Positions 8,499-16,216 of a stretch of 38,325 bases of DNA are shown here, piece by piece. The notes beneath the pieces are model-generated. The model ran no database searches and was not told the DNA's origin. It worked only from the letters and a program-made list of their open reading frames with translations. Numbering within the stretch: position 1 is the stretch's first letter; each line of letters opens with the position of its first letter. The position numbers were made by a program, and so were the translations under genes. The stretch is from Catenulispora pinisilvae (GTDB taxonomy: Bacteria > Actinomycetota > Actinomycetes > Streptomycetales > Catenulisporaceae): NCBI RefSeq assembly GCF_015356865.1, contig NZ_JAAFZA010000089.1, positions 1 to 38,325 of the forward strand. Direction: 5' to 3'.

Positions 8499-9218
8499 TC
8501 AGCAGGACAGGTTGCCGGGGCCCACGTCGGTGCCGAGCTCGGCGACGAACTTCTTGAACAGGCTGATGCGGTCGTTGCGCTCACCCGCGTTCTTGCCGTT
8601 GCACTCCAGGTCGCCGTTGAAGCTGCGGATGGTCTCGCCGAAGCCGCGCCCCTTGACGATGGCGTCGTGCGAGGTCGTCGAGCCCGCACCCGCCTGGCTG
8701 TTCCAGAACCACAGGCCGGTCTTCCACGCCACGGCGGCGTCCCTTTCGACCAGGAAGGGGTTGTGGAGCAGGTCGAGGTGCAGAGCGTCGCCCGCGGCCT
8801 TGTAGTTGAAGTTCCAGCTGATCTGGACCGGGCCGCGGCCGTAGTAGGCCGAGCTGCCGGCCGGGCAGCCGTAGGGCTGGCTGCGGTCGCAGTAATGCGA
8901 GTAGTTCGCCTTGTTCTGTTCGTCGACGAACTTCAGGCCGCCGGTCTCGTGGCTGACGTTGGCCAGGAAGGCGGCCGCCTCCCGCTTCCTGGTCTTCTCA
9001 TCGCCGGTGGTGGTGAAAGCCGGGTACGCGCCCAGGGCGGCGACCAGCCCCTGGTACGTGTAGAAGGAGTTGCGACTCGGGAACATCTGGTTGAACTGCG
9101 CCTGGGAGACGACGAAGCTCGCGGCGGAGGCGCTGGGCGCGGCCGGGCCGAGCAGGCCGGCGACCAGCGCGGTGGCGGTCGCGAAGGCGGTGAGGAAACG
9201 ACGTGGTGTCATGGCCAC
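8499..9218 (-). CDS. Secreted family 19 chitinase
   Basis: A 239-residue secreted endochitinase hydrolysing beta-1,4-linked N-acetylglucosamine, acting outside the cell. Seen: a signal peptide of about 32 residues ending in SASA; then a lone GH19 catalytic domain with HETGG (Glu91) and a second acidic residue Glu100 nine positions on, matching the catalytic pair of the family, the YYGRGPVQISWNFNY signature, and paired cysteines around YCDRSQPYGCPAG. Unlike Streptomyces ChiC-type enzymes it has no chitin-binding domain. The start is GTG at 9218, placed by GAGGAG 5 nt upstream. A TTGACA (minus strand, 9252-9247) lies 29 bp before the start and may be a -35 box. The gene converges on the pentapeptide-repeat gene. 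Confidence 0.93.
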   Translation of the reverse strand: MAMTPRRFLTAFATATALVAGLLGPAAPSASAASFVVSQAQFNQMFPSRNSFYTYQGLVAALGAYPAFTTTGDEKTRKREAAAFLANVSHETGGLKFVDEQNKANYSHYCDRSQPYGCPAGSSAYYGRGPVQISWNFNYKAAGDALHLDLLHNPFLVERDAAVAWKTGLWFWNSQAGAGSTTSHDAIVKGRGFGETIRSFNGDLECNGKNAGERNDRISLFKKFVAELGTDVGPGNLSC

Positions 9219-9334
9219 ATCGTCTCCTCAGTTGTTACCAAGGCTTTGTCAACACGCCGAAGCCGGCCCGGCATCGCCGCCCCGGTTCACCGTCGCGGGT
9301 AGCAGGCGGGTACTGGCGGGTGTACCAGCGAGTA

Positions 9335-10129
9335 CTAGCTCTGGTCGTCGAGCAGTTCCAGATCCTGCGCGGTGAGCGTCACCGTCTTGACCAGCTCCCG
9401 GATCAGATTCACGCTCAGCGTCGAGCCGACCGGCTCCCCCACCTCGTCGCGCATCAGCCCGCGCACGCCGCGCCGGTGCAGGCGTTCGCGCACCTCCTCG
9501 ACGGTGTTGGCGACCGTGCGGAAGTTCCAGACCTTGGTGGTGAACGGCGAGGCGTTGGCGGTCTGCGCGGTGTCCTCCCAGGTCAGCGGGAGCGGGAAGG
9601 CCTCCGCGCCCTCCAGGTAGCGGCGGGCCAGCGCAGTGAGGACCAGGCGTTCCTGCGGAGACAGCTCGTACACGGTCTCCGAGTCGATGGTCTCCTCCTT
9701 GGTGGTGGAGCGCGGGTGCTGGTCGTCGTCGTCGACCAGCCGAACCTCAACGAGATGTGAGCGCTGCTTTGAGGAGTTGATGACCAGCGGGGTGTATCCG
9801 GGCTCGATGAAGCGCCGGTGGCCGGTGAGCATCAGCGCGCCGTTGGGCAGTTCGATCGGCAGGTGCCCGGTGTTGGTCAGCCACCAGCCGCCGTCCAGGC
9901 CGGTGCAGGTGAAGACGCCGTGTCGGCGGCTGACGGTCGGGTCGTCCACGCCGACCGGCACGTGCACATCCTCCCGGTCGCGCCCGAACAGCAGCGTGTA
10001 GCGGCGCGCCGGCACCGCGTACCCGCCCTCCGGGCCCAGCACGAAGATGGTGCCGGGCGGTGCCGCCGGGACGCCCTCGGACGGGCTGCCCGGGGGCAGC
10101 ATCAACGGGCGGAAGTTCGTGTTCGGCAT
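9335..10129 (-). CDS. FHA-domain protein with helical C-terminal half
   Basis: A 264-residue soluble protein. Residues about 27-110 form a forkhead-associated (phosphothreonine-binding) domain, with LLFGRD, TVSRRHG and the late NTGH segment matching FHA landmarks. The C-terminal half (about 150-260) is helical: a LSPQERLVLTALARR helix, then PLTWEDTA and a long RTVANTVEEVRERL helix, resembling a winged-helix DNA-binding arrangement (inference). It is divergent from the membrane Ser/Thr kinase 147 bp away, the usual supplier of phosphothreonine for FHA domains. ATG at 10129 has GGAGG about 11 nt upstream. Its promoter carries the shared 12-bp palindrome, so it could be both reader of kinase output and regulator of the set; that is untested. 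Confidence 0.85.
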   Translation of the reverse strand: MPNTNFRPLMLPPGSPSEGVPAAPPGTIFVLGPEGGYAVPARRYTLLFGRDREDVHVPVGVDDPTVSRRHGVFTCTGLDGGWWLTNTGHLPIELPNGALMLTGHRRFIEPGYTPLVINSSKQRSHLVEVRLVDDDDQHPRSTTKEETIDSETVYELSPQERLVLTALARRYLEGAEAFPLPLTWEDTAQTANASPFTTKVWNFRTVANTVEEVRERLHRRGVRGLMRDEVGEPVGSTLSVNLIRELVKTVTLTAQDLELLDDQS

Positions 10130-10160
10130 GGTTTGGGTCGCCTCCGTTCAGCCGTGAGCC

Positions 10161-10191
10161 AGTGTAGAAGCCAGCGCAGAGGACCGGTCCT
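10161..10191 (-). promoter_or_regulatory. Promoter of FHA gene with AGGACCGGTCCT palindrome (copy 2)
   Basis: The perfect palindrome GAGGACCGGTCCTC (14 bp, 10179-10192) includes the 12-bp core at 10180-10191. On the minus strand 13 bp separate the core from TACACT (10166-10161), then 31 bp to the FHA start codon. Spacing is identical to the copies before the DUF6585 and vWA genes. The same site lies upstream of the divergent kinase gene but not at that spacing. Confidence 0.7.
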
Positions 10192-10207
10192 CAACGATCA
10201 TGACAAA

Positions 10208-10237
10208 TTGCACGCGCCCGCCGGTGCTCGATAACCT
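10208..10237 (+). promoter_or_regulatory. Probable kinase promoter
   Basis: TTGCAC at 10208-10213 and TAACCT at 10232-10237 are 18 bp apart, a plausible housekeeping-type promoter. Transcription would begin about 7 bp later, close to the GTG at 10249, so a nearly leaderless start is possible. Confidence 0.5.
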
Positions 10238-10275
10238 ACGCGGCGTGAGTGCACGCAGCGGGGGACGGCGCGCCC

Positions 10276-12048
10276 ATGGACAGTGACGTCGCCGAGCCGC
10301 TGGGCCCGGGCGATCCCCGCGAGATCGGCCAGTTCACCGTCATCGGGCTGCTCGGCGCCGGCGGGATGGGCGAGGTCTATCTGGCCACCCGCGAGGGCCG
10401 CTACGTCGCCGTCAAGCGCGTCCGGCCGCGGCTGGTCTCCGGCGAGCGGTTCAACCGCGAGGTCGCGATCTTGCACCGGGTGCCGTTCGGGGTCGCCCCC
10501 ACCCTGCTGGCCAGCGACAGCACCGCGCCGGAGCCGTGGTTCGCCACCGAATACGTGCCGGGCCTGACCGTGGACGACGCGGTCCGCTCCTTCGGCCCGC
10601 TGCCCGCCGACGCCCTGTGGCTGCTGCTGGCCGACACCGCGTCGCACCTGCACTCCGTGCATGACGCCGGGATCGTGCACCGCGATCTCAAGCCGGCCAA
10701 CATCATGCTGATCCGCGACGGGGTCAAGCTCATCGACTTCGGCATCGCGCTGGCCTACGACCAGTCGCGGCTGACACGCACCGGTTCGAGTTCGGGAACG
10801 CGCGGGTTCACCGCGCCGGAGCAGGAGGCCGGGGACCGGGAGGTCTCGGCGCCCTCGGACATCTACTCGCTGGCCGCCACGCTCGTGTTCGCGGCCTCGG
10901 TCCGGCCGCCGGGCGCCCTGCCCGATCTGCGCCCGATCCGCTCGCTGGACGCCGGGCTGGCCGCGATCGTGGAAGCGTGTCTGGCCGCCGAGCCGGCAGA
11001 GCGGCCGACGGCCGCCGATCTGGTCGCCGCGGCGCGCGAGCACGCGGCGGCGGGCCCGTCCTGGCCGACCGAGGTGATGGAGCGGATCGCGAAGCGGCGG
11101 AACTTCGCCGCGACACCGGTGAGCGTGATCGACACGGTGCTACCGCCGGCTCCGGAGACGCTGCTGCCTCCGGAGATCGTGCTGGAGACGGAGCCGCAAT
11201 CCGGCCCCACGCTGGCCCTGGCCGACCGTGACAAGCGGCAGACGCGGCGCCGGCTCCTCGTTCCGCTCGTGACGGTCGCGGCGCTGGGCGCCGTGACGGC
11301 CGGGGTGGTCACGGCGCTGGCGATGTCGCATGGCGGCTCTGGGAACCATCCGTCTTCCGCGGGCTCGGGTATCGGCGTGGTGCCCGTAGCCGGGACGGGA
11401 TCGTCGTCGGCGAAAGCCGGGGGCTCGAACTCGACCCCGACCGGTCCCCTGCCGACTCCCACTGGTTCCGGCAGCAATTCCAACCAGCCGAACGGGTCCG
11501 CCTCCAACGGGGCGAGCGGGGCGACCGGACCGGGTTCCGGCACCACCGGCCACACCGGTTCCACGTCCTCGTCACGAAACGGCGGCGGCACCTCGCCGAG
11601 CCGGTCCGGCGGTTCCAACCCGCCGACGAGTTCCGGCCCGAACCCGCCGCCGAGCTCCGCGCCCGGCGATTCCGGCCCCAGCCCGACCGCGTCGTCGATC
11701 ACCGGGGTGGACAGCGCGAAGGATCCGGCGCGCGTCACGAACTCCGAGGCCGACACCTCGTGGCTGGGCAACGACGCGGCCTGTTCGGCGTGGTTAGACA
11801 CCGACGGTTCGGGCAAGCTGGCGGGGGTGCTCAACACCTCCCTTGAGCAGTCCTGCGTCGCCGAGGTGATCCGGAGCGACGGACTGGCGTACACGTTCAG
11901 TGCCTCGCAGGGTGCTGAGAAGACGAACTTCCTCACGGTGCCGGGCGGGACCACGATGCAGGTGTGTGTCTGGCATGCGGATGAGAAGAGCGGCGAGGCG
12001 TGCTCGCCGCAGTTCACCATGAACGGCAGCACGCCGGTTCAGAAGTAG
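10276..12048 (+). CDS. Membrane-anchored Ser/Thr protein kinase (PknB-like)
   Basis: A 590-residue receptor-like kinase. Seen: glycine loop GAGGMGEVY near residue 26, invariant Lys47 in VAVKRV, HRDLKPANIM near 135, IDFGIA near 154 and GTRGFTAPEQ; the kinase domain ends near 260. One membrane helix lies at about 325-351, followed by a Ser/Gly/Pro-rich spacer of some 130 residues and a small outer domain with four cysteines. It should phosphorylate Ser/Thr in the cytosol in response to an outside signal that cannot be read. Neighbours are a divergent FHA protein and, downstream, vWA and PP2C-like genes, a set recalling TerY-kinase-phosphatase triads. ATG at 10276 with GGGGGA upstream is preferred; the in-frame GTG at 10249 (nine residues longer) would suit a near-leaderless message. 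Confidence 0.92.
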   Translation: MDSDVAEPLGPGDPREIGQFTVIGLLGAGGMGEVYLATREGRYVAVKRVRPRLVSGERFNREVAILHRVPFGVAPTLLASDSTAPEPWFATEYVPGLTVDDAVRSFGPLPADALWLLLADTASHLHSVHDAGIVHRDLKPANIMLIRDGVKLIDFGIALAYDQSRLTRTGSSSGTRGFTAPEQEAGDREVSAPSDIYSLAATLVFAASVRPPGALPDLRPIRSLDAGLAAIVEACLAAEPAERPTAADLVAAAREHAAAGPSWPTEVMERIAKRRNFAATPVSVIDTVLPPAPETLLPPEIVLETEPQSGPTLALADRDKRQTRRRLLVPLVTVAALGAVTAGVVTALAMSHGGSGNHPSSAGSGIGVVPVAGTGSSSAKAGGSNSTPTGPLPTPTGSGSNSNQPNGSASNGASGATGPGSGTTGHTGSTSSSRNGGGTSPSRSGGSNPPTSSGPNPPPSSAPGDSGPSPTASSITGVDSAKDPARVTNSEADTSWLGNDAACSAWLDTDGSGKLAGVLNTSLEQSCVAEVIRSDGLAYTFSASQGAEKTNFLTVPGGTTMQVCVWHADEKSGEACSPQFTMNGSTPVQK

Positions 12049-12142
12049 TCCGGTCGCCGCTCCCCGCATCTCCATCTTCGAACTCTGATTCCACCCTGCT
12101 CTCCTCCGTTTCCCCAGCTGGTCACGCCGTGACGACGCGCTC

Positions 12143-12173
12143 AGGACCGGTCCTCCGCGCACTTGCCTAGCCT
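12143..12173 (+). promoter_or_regulatory. Promoter of vWA-PP2C pair with AGGACCGGTCCT palindrome (copy 3)
   Basis: Perfect palindrome AGGACCGGTCCT at 12143-12154, 13 bp, then TAGCCT at 12168-12173; the vWA start is 44 bp further on. The palindrome, spacer length and hexamer are the same as before the DUF6585 gene. It implies that the vWA-PP2C pair has its own promoter and does not depend only on readthrough from the kinase gene. Confidence 0.7.
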
Positions 12174-12217
12174 TCTGCTCAGCACGACGGCTGTTCGGGG
12201 AAAGGGAGGCGATCGGG

Positions 12218-12898
12218 ATGCCCGAGGCGAGAGGTGTGCTGCTGCCGGCGTATGTGCTGGTCGACGAGTCGGCATCGATGGGTCCCTATGTGGACGAGCT
12301 CACCGCCGGCCTGGTCTCGCTGTGCGAGGAGTTGCGCACGGCGCCGACGTTGGCCTCGAAACTGCGCCTGGCCGTGTTGGGGTTCTCCGACGACGTCCGG
12401 GCGCACCTGACCGTGGCCGACATGCGGGTGCAGGCCAGCCTGCCGCAGGTGTCGGCGCGCGGCCGTACCGACTACGGCGCGGCGTTCGCCGACCTGACCG
12501 CGCGCATCCCCACCGACGTACGGTATCTGCGCAGCGAGGGCTACAAGGTGCACCGTCCGGTGGTGTTCTTCCTCAGCGACGGCCAGCCCACCGACTCCGG
12601 CTGGAAGCGGGCGCTGCTCAAGCTGACCGACCGGCGGCGGACCCCGGCCGCGCCGAACATCATCGCCTGCGGCATGGGCTCGGCCGAGCGGCGGACCATC
12701 GCCGAGGTGGCGACCCGGCCGGAGTTCGGGTTCGTGGCCCCGCGCGGCACGGATCTGGGCCAGGCCGTCTCAGAGTTCTTCCAAGCCTTGACCACCAGCC
12801 TGATCGCCTCCAGCCAGGCGCTCAGCTCTGACGAACCGACGCTCGTGGTGACCCGGCCCGAGGGGTTCACCATCGCGCTGGACGAGGTGATGACATGA
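12218..12898 (+). CDS. von Willebrand factor A domain protein (TerY-like)
   Basis: A 226-residue cytosolic vWA protein. The metal-ion-dependent adhesion site is intact: DESAS (Asp16, Ser18, Ser20), Thr84 in GRTDYG and Asp121 in LSDGQPTD. The fold fills nearly the whole chain, ending in an extra beta segment. TerY-like vWA proteins are known from gene triads with a protein kinase and a PP2C phosphatase, where they probably act as metal-dependent scaffolds; the same partners flank this gene. ATG at 12218 has GGGAGG 8 nt upstream. The stop overlaps the PP2C start by 4 nt (ATGA), pointing to translational coupling. The promoter carries the shared palindrome. Confidence 0.9.
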   Translation: MPEARGVLLPAYVLVDESASMGPYVDELTAGLVSLCEELRTAPTLASKLRLAVLGFSDDVRAHLTVADMRVQASLPQVSARGRTDYGAAFADLTARIPTDVRYLRSEGYKVHRPVVFFLSDGQPTDSGWKRALLKLTDRRRTPAAPNIIACGMGSAERRTIAEVATRPEFGFVAPRGTDLGQAVSEFFQALTTSLIASSQALSSDEPTLVVTRPEGFTIALDEVMT

Positions 12899-13842
12899 CC
12901 CAGAGTCCTGATTATCACGGGGCGGCCCTAGCCGCCGCCCCGGACGACGCCACACCGGACGACGCCGTGCCGTGGCCCCGGACCACCGTGGACAGCGGCC
13001 GGCCCGGCGCCGAGTTCGAGCCGCGGCCACCCGGCCAGTCCGTGTTCGACGTCCCGGACACCGAATGCGACGGATGGTCGACTCCTGATTTCACTGTGCG
13101 GTCCGCGTCGGTGCGCGGGGCGGGCCATCGCTTCTCCCGCGAGGCGCGTCGGGACTGTGCGCGTGTCGCCTGGCACGAGGCGTCGGGGGCGGTGGTGTTC
13201 GCCGTCGCCGACGAGCCCCAGCAGCGTGCGGCGCAAGCTTGCCGGGCGGCCATAGATCAGCTGCTGTGTTTGCTGGCGCAAGGCGGCGGGGTACTGGACT
13301 TCGACAGCTTCGCGCACCACACCGCCGAGCGGCTGCGGCGACTGGCGCCGTCGACCGAAGCGGTGACCGGGACGACGGCCGGGACGATGGCGGCGGACTG
13401 GTACGCGACGACGCTGGTCGCCGGGGTCGTCCAGCCGGAGCCGGGTGGGCCGAGGATCCAGGTGTGCCGGATCGGGGATTCCGGCGCGTGGCTGCTGGAC
13501 CGCACCACGGGTTCCTACCACGCGCTGTTCAGAGCGAAGAAGGGTTCTGATTCGGACATCGACCCGTTGACGTCGGTGACAGCGGCGGCAGCGGCGGCGG
13601 CAGCGGCGACCGAGCCGGTCGAGCACGTCGTCGAGCACCTGACCGGCTCCGAGATACTCCTGGTCGGCAGTAACGGATTCGGCGATCCGCTCGGCGACGG
13701 GGACGGCGCGGTCGGCGAGCTGTTCGCCCGTCACCTCACGGTGCCCCCGACGCCGCTCCGGCTCGCACACGTCCTGGACTTCGCCGGCCAGCGGTTCGAC
13801 GACGACCGGACGCTGGTCGGGGTCTGGCCAGCGGATCGCTGA
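12895..13842 (+). CDS. PP2C-like protein phosphatase with altered metal sites
   Basis: A 315-residue protein. After a disordered acidic/Pro-rich N-terminus of about 60 residues the PP2C layout is visible: SVRGAGH, a strand ending in VADE (Asp106), a helix, ATTLVAGV, CRIGDSG (Asp195), LLVGSNGFGD and a final DDRTLVGV (Asp303/304). In active bacterial PP2C enzymes the second and fourth motifs read ADG and SDG; here they are ADE and SNG (Asn260), so one metal-binding Asp is replaced and a Gly is lost. It may be a weak phosphatase or a pseudophosphatase that binds phosphoproteins (inference). An eight-Ala run from a GCG/GCA repeat interrupts the lid region. It is translationally coupled to the vWA gene and most likely opposes or modulates the kinase at 10276. 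Confidence 0.85.
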   Translation: MTQSPDYHGAALAAAPDDATPDDAVPWPRTTVDSGRPGAEFEPRPPGQSVFDVPDTECDGWSTPDFTVRSASVRGAGHRFSREARRDCARVAWHEASGAVVFAVADEPQQRAAQACRAAIDQLLCLLAQGGGVLDFDSFAHHTAERLRRLAPSTEAVTGTTAGTMAADWYATTLVAGVVQPEPGGPRIQVCRIGDSGAWLLDRTTGSYHALFRAKKGSDSDIDPLTSVTAAAAAAAAATEPVEHVVEHLTGSEILLVGSNGFGDPLGDGDGAVGELFARHLTVPPTPLRLAHVLDFAGQRFDDDRTLVGVWPADR

Positions 13843-13885
13843 CCGGCTCTGGTCCGCCCTAGGTGACGCAAGCGGGCGCGGTTCC

Positions 13886-14716
13886 TCAGCCGGCGGCCGG
13901 CTTGCGCGCCAGCACCCCGAGGCACGGCGCCATTCCGGTGTGGCTCTCGTTCAAGTTCGGCACCCACACCCGGATGTCATCCACCCCCGGCGGCTGGATG
14001 TCCAGCCCCGACAGCCACGGCGTGATCTGCCCGGCGGTGCGCGGCGTGAACGGCACGCCGGTGCGCGCGGCGTAGTCGCGGGCCGCGTTCTGCTGAGCTT
14101 CCAGCGCGGCGTTGTCCGGGGCGCCGTGGGACAGCGCCAAGTAGCTGCCGGGCGCGCACGGTTCGGTGAAGGCGCGGACGATCCGCTCGGCCTGGTCGTC
14201 GTCCGGGATGAAGTGCAGCACCGCGAACAGCAGCACGGCCACCGGCTTGGACCAGTCGATGCTGTCGCGAACCACCGGGTGCTCCAGGACCACGCCCGGC
14301 TCGCGGACGTCGGCGAGGGCCGCGTGCGCCGAGGGGTTGTCGGCGAGCAGTGCCCGGGCGTGGGCGATCGCGACTGGATCGATGTCGATGTAGACGACCG
14401 TGGCCCCGGGATCGACAGCCTGAGCCGCCTCATGCACATTGCCGGCCGTGGGAACCCCGGAACCCAGGTCCAGGAACTGGGTGATGCCCCGCTCGGTGAC
14501 CAGTTCCTCGATGACGTGCCGGAGGAACACCCGGTTGGCCTGGGCCGAAACCGGCAGGTTCGGCATCGCCTGGGCCGCGCGCCGGCCCGCCTCGCGGTCT
14601 GCTTCGAAGTTCTGCGAACCACCCAGCCAGAAATCATAGATCCGCGCCGGGCTCGGGCGTTCCGGGTCGACTTCGGGCAGGCTCAGGGCCAGTTCGGCCG
14701 CGTCGATCGAATCCAT
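13886..14716 (-). CDS. SAM-dependent methyltransferase (PF04672, DUF574 family)
   Basis: A 276-residue soluble protein of the actinomycete PF04672 methyltransferase family. Seen: the N-terminal PSPARIYDFWLGG segment that marks the family, RVFLRHVIEEL, the SAM loop FLDLGSGVPTAGNVHE, the acidic strand end VVYIDIDPVA, and LLFAVLHFIPD. Members are very numerous in Streptomyces-like genomes and their substrates are largely unknown. ATG at 14716 fits the family start; I see no Shine-Dalgarno before it. The gene converges on the PP2C-like gene (43-bp gap) and is divergent from the F420-type oxidoreductase. Confidence 0.92.
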   Translation of the reverse strand: MDSIDAAELALSLPEVDPERPSPARIYDFWLGGSQNFEADREAGRRAAQAMPNLPVSAQANRVFLRHVIEELVTERGITQFLDLGSGVPTAGNVHEAAQAVDPGATVVYIDIDPVAIAHARALLADNPSAHAALADVREPGVVLEHPVVRDSIDWSKPVAVLLFAVLHFIPDDDQAERIVRAFTEPCAPGSYLALSHGAPDNAALEAQQNAARDYAARTGVPFTPRTAGQITPWLSGLDIQPPGVDDIRVWVPNLNESHTGMAPCLGVLARKPAAG

Positions 14717-14835
14717 GGCTTGATTGTGGCATCCGGGCGGCGTCGCGGGCGGGAGATCGCGGCGGCTGGACGGCCCCTGACAGTGGGTTCCTGGAGTAGC
14801 GGCACGACCAGCCGGGCGGCTCCTACAGTGGCGGC

Positions 14836-15705
14836 ATGACCAGTGAGATGCCGACCTTCGCGCTCAGCTACACCACGCCCTTCTTCGGTCCCGACCCGGA
14901 TCGCCTGGTGGCGGTGGCGAAACAGGCCGACGCTCGCGGCTTCGAGGGTTTCTACGTGCCCGAACACGTGGCGCTCTATCCGGGTGCCCGGATCGGCGCC
15001 TGGGAGATGCCGACGGACCTTCAGTATCTCGACCCGCTGGACGTCCTGACCTTCGTCGCCGCCCACACCGAGCGACTGTTGCTGGGCACGTCCGTCCTGC
15101 TGCTTCCGTACCACCACCCCGTCACGCTGGCCAAGCGACTGGCGGGCATCGACACCCTGTCCCACGGCCGCATGCGCCTGCTCGCCGTCGGCGTCGGCGG
15201 CCTGCCGGGCGAGGCCGCCGCGGTCGGCGTCGACTACACCACCCGCGGACGGCGCGCCGATGAGGCGATCGAGGTGCTGCGGCGGCTGTGGGCCGAAGAC
15301 GAGAACGGCGCCACCTTCCACGGCGAGTTCTTCAACTTCGACAACATCTTCAGCTACCCCAAGCCCCTCGCCGAGTCCGGACTCCCGATCCACGTCGGCG
15401 GGTCGAGCCCGGCGGCGGCTCGGCGGGCGGGCCGGGCCGGCGACGGCTGGCTGCCCGGCGGCATGCTCAAGGACGACGAGCGCCAAGCGTTGTGGGAGCT
15501 GGTGAGGTCGACGGCTCGGGAGGCCGGTCGGGACCCTGAGGCGATCTCCTACACGCGCATGGGATCGCTGGAGATGACGGCCGAGGGGGTGGAGAAGATG
15601 GCGGCGCAGGGGGTCACGCGCATCATCGTGGCCGCGCCGGCGGGTGAGCCGGAAGAGCAGTGTGCGGAGCTGGCGGAGTTCGCGTCCCGCTTCGGGCTCG
15701 GCTGA
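14836..15705 (+). CDS. LLM-class F420-dependent oxidoreductase
   Basis: A 289-residue luciferase-like (TIM-barrel) oxidoreductase. The N-terminal pattern with GFEGFYVPEHVAL, LLLGTSVLLLPYHHPVTLAKRLAGID, the GRMRLLAVGVG loop and PIHVGGSSPAAARRA is that of the F420-dependent LLM subfamily common in actinomycetes. It should use reduced deazaflavin F420 in the cytosol; the substrate is unknown. It differs from the longer NtaA-type flavin monooxygenase at 25314. ATG at 14836 follows GTGGCGG. The upstream gap carries an imperfect direct repeat (CCTGACAGTGG and CCTACAGTGG) close to the start. Confidence 0.88.
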   Translation: MTSEMPTFALSYTTPFFGPDPDRLVAVAKQADARGFEGFYVPEHVALYPGARIGAWEMPTDLQYLDPLDVLTFVAAHTERLLLGTSVLLLPYHHPVTLAKRLAGIDTLSHGRMRLLAVGVGGLPGEAAAVGVDYTTRGRRADEAIEVLRRLWAEDENGATFHGEFFNFDNIFSYPKPLAESGLPIHVGGSSPAAARRAGRAGDGWLPGGMLKDDERQALWELVRSTAREAGRDPEAISYTRMGSLEMTAEGVEKMAAQGVTRIIVAAPAGEPEEQCAELAEFASRFGLG

Positions 15706-15744
15706 GGCGCGCGTACGGGTGGGGGTGGGGCCGCGCCGGGCCCC

Positions 15745-16161
15745 CTACCCCGCGCAGATCCGCTCCACGAACTCGGCGAGTTGCCGCTCACCCAGATGCG
15801 CGGCCAAGTCGGCCTCGCTGATCATGCCGACCAGCTTCTTGTTCTCGACCACCGGCATGCGGCGGATCTGGCGGCTCTCCATCTCGTGCAGTACCTCGCC
15901 GACGTCCGTGGCGGAGTCGACCCAGCGGGGGGTGCCCTCGCAGAGGTCGGCGCAGCGGACGTGGGCTGGGTCGCGGCCCAGGGCCACGCACTTCACCACG
16001 ATGTCGCGGTCGGTGATGATGCCGCACAGGCGCTCGTTCTGGTCGCTGACCGGTAGGGCGCCGACGTCGAGCTCGCGCATCAGCTCCGCGGCTCGGTCCA
16101 GGGTCTCCTCGCGGTAGATCCACTGGGCACCGGCGTGCATGATGTCCTTGGCAGTGGCCAT
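15745..16161 (-). CDS. Tandem CBS-domain protein
   Basis: A 138-residue protein consisting of two CBS domains (about 8-64 and 73-130), a module that binds adenine nucleotides and regulates partners. The first has ALPVSDQNERLCGIITDRDI and the second RMPVVENKKLVGMISEADLA, both classic CBS endings. There is no attached enzyme domain, so it belongs with stand-alone energy- or redox-sensing CBS proteins. ATG at 16161 is set by AGGAGG about 5 nt upstream; the longer open frame to 16398 is rejected because it overlaps the alditol oxidase gene. It lies 55 bp downstream of that gene on the same strand and may be cotranscribed. Confidence 0.92.
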   Translation of the reverse strand: MATAKDIMHAGAQWIYREETLDRAAELMRELDVGALPVSDQNERLCGIITDRDIVVKCVALGRDPAHVRCADLCEGTPRWVDSATDVGEVLHEMESRQIRRMPVVENKKLVGMISEADLAAHLGERQLAEFVERICAG

Positions 16162-16216
16162 GATCGCCTCCTGGGAGTGGGTCCCCTCGGGGCTGCCACT
16201 TCTATCCTGGGCACCG

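Noticed and set aside
10180-10191. The palindrome as an operator for the kinase gene itself
   Set aside because: On the plus strand its distance to the kinase -10 (TAACCT at 10232) is 40 bp, not the 13 bp seen at the other three promoters, so I assign it to the FHA gene only.
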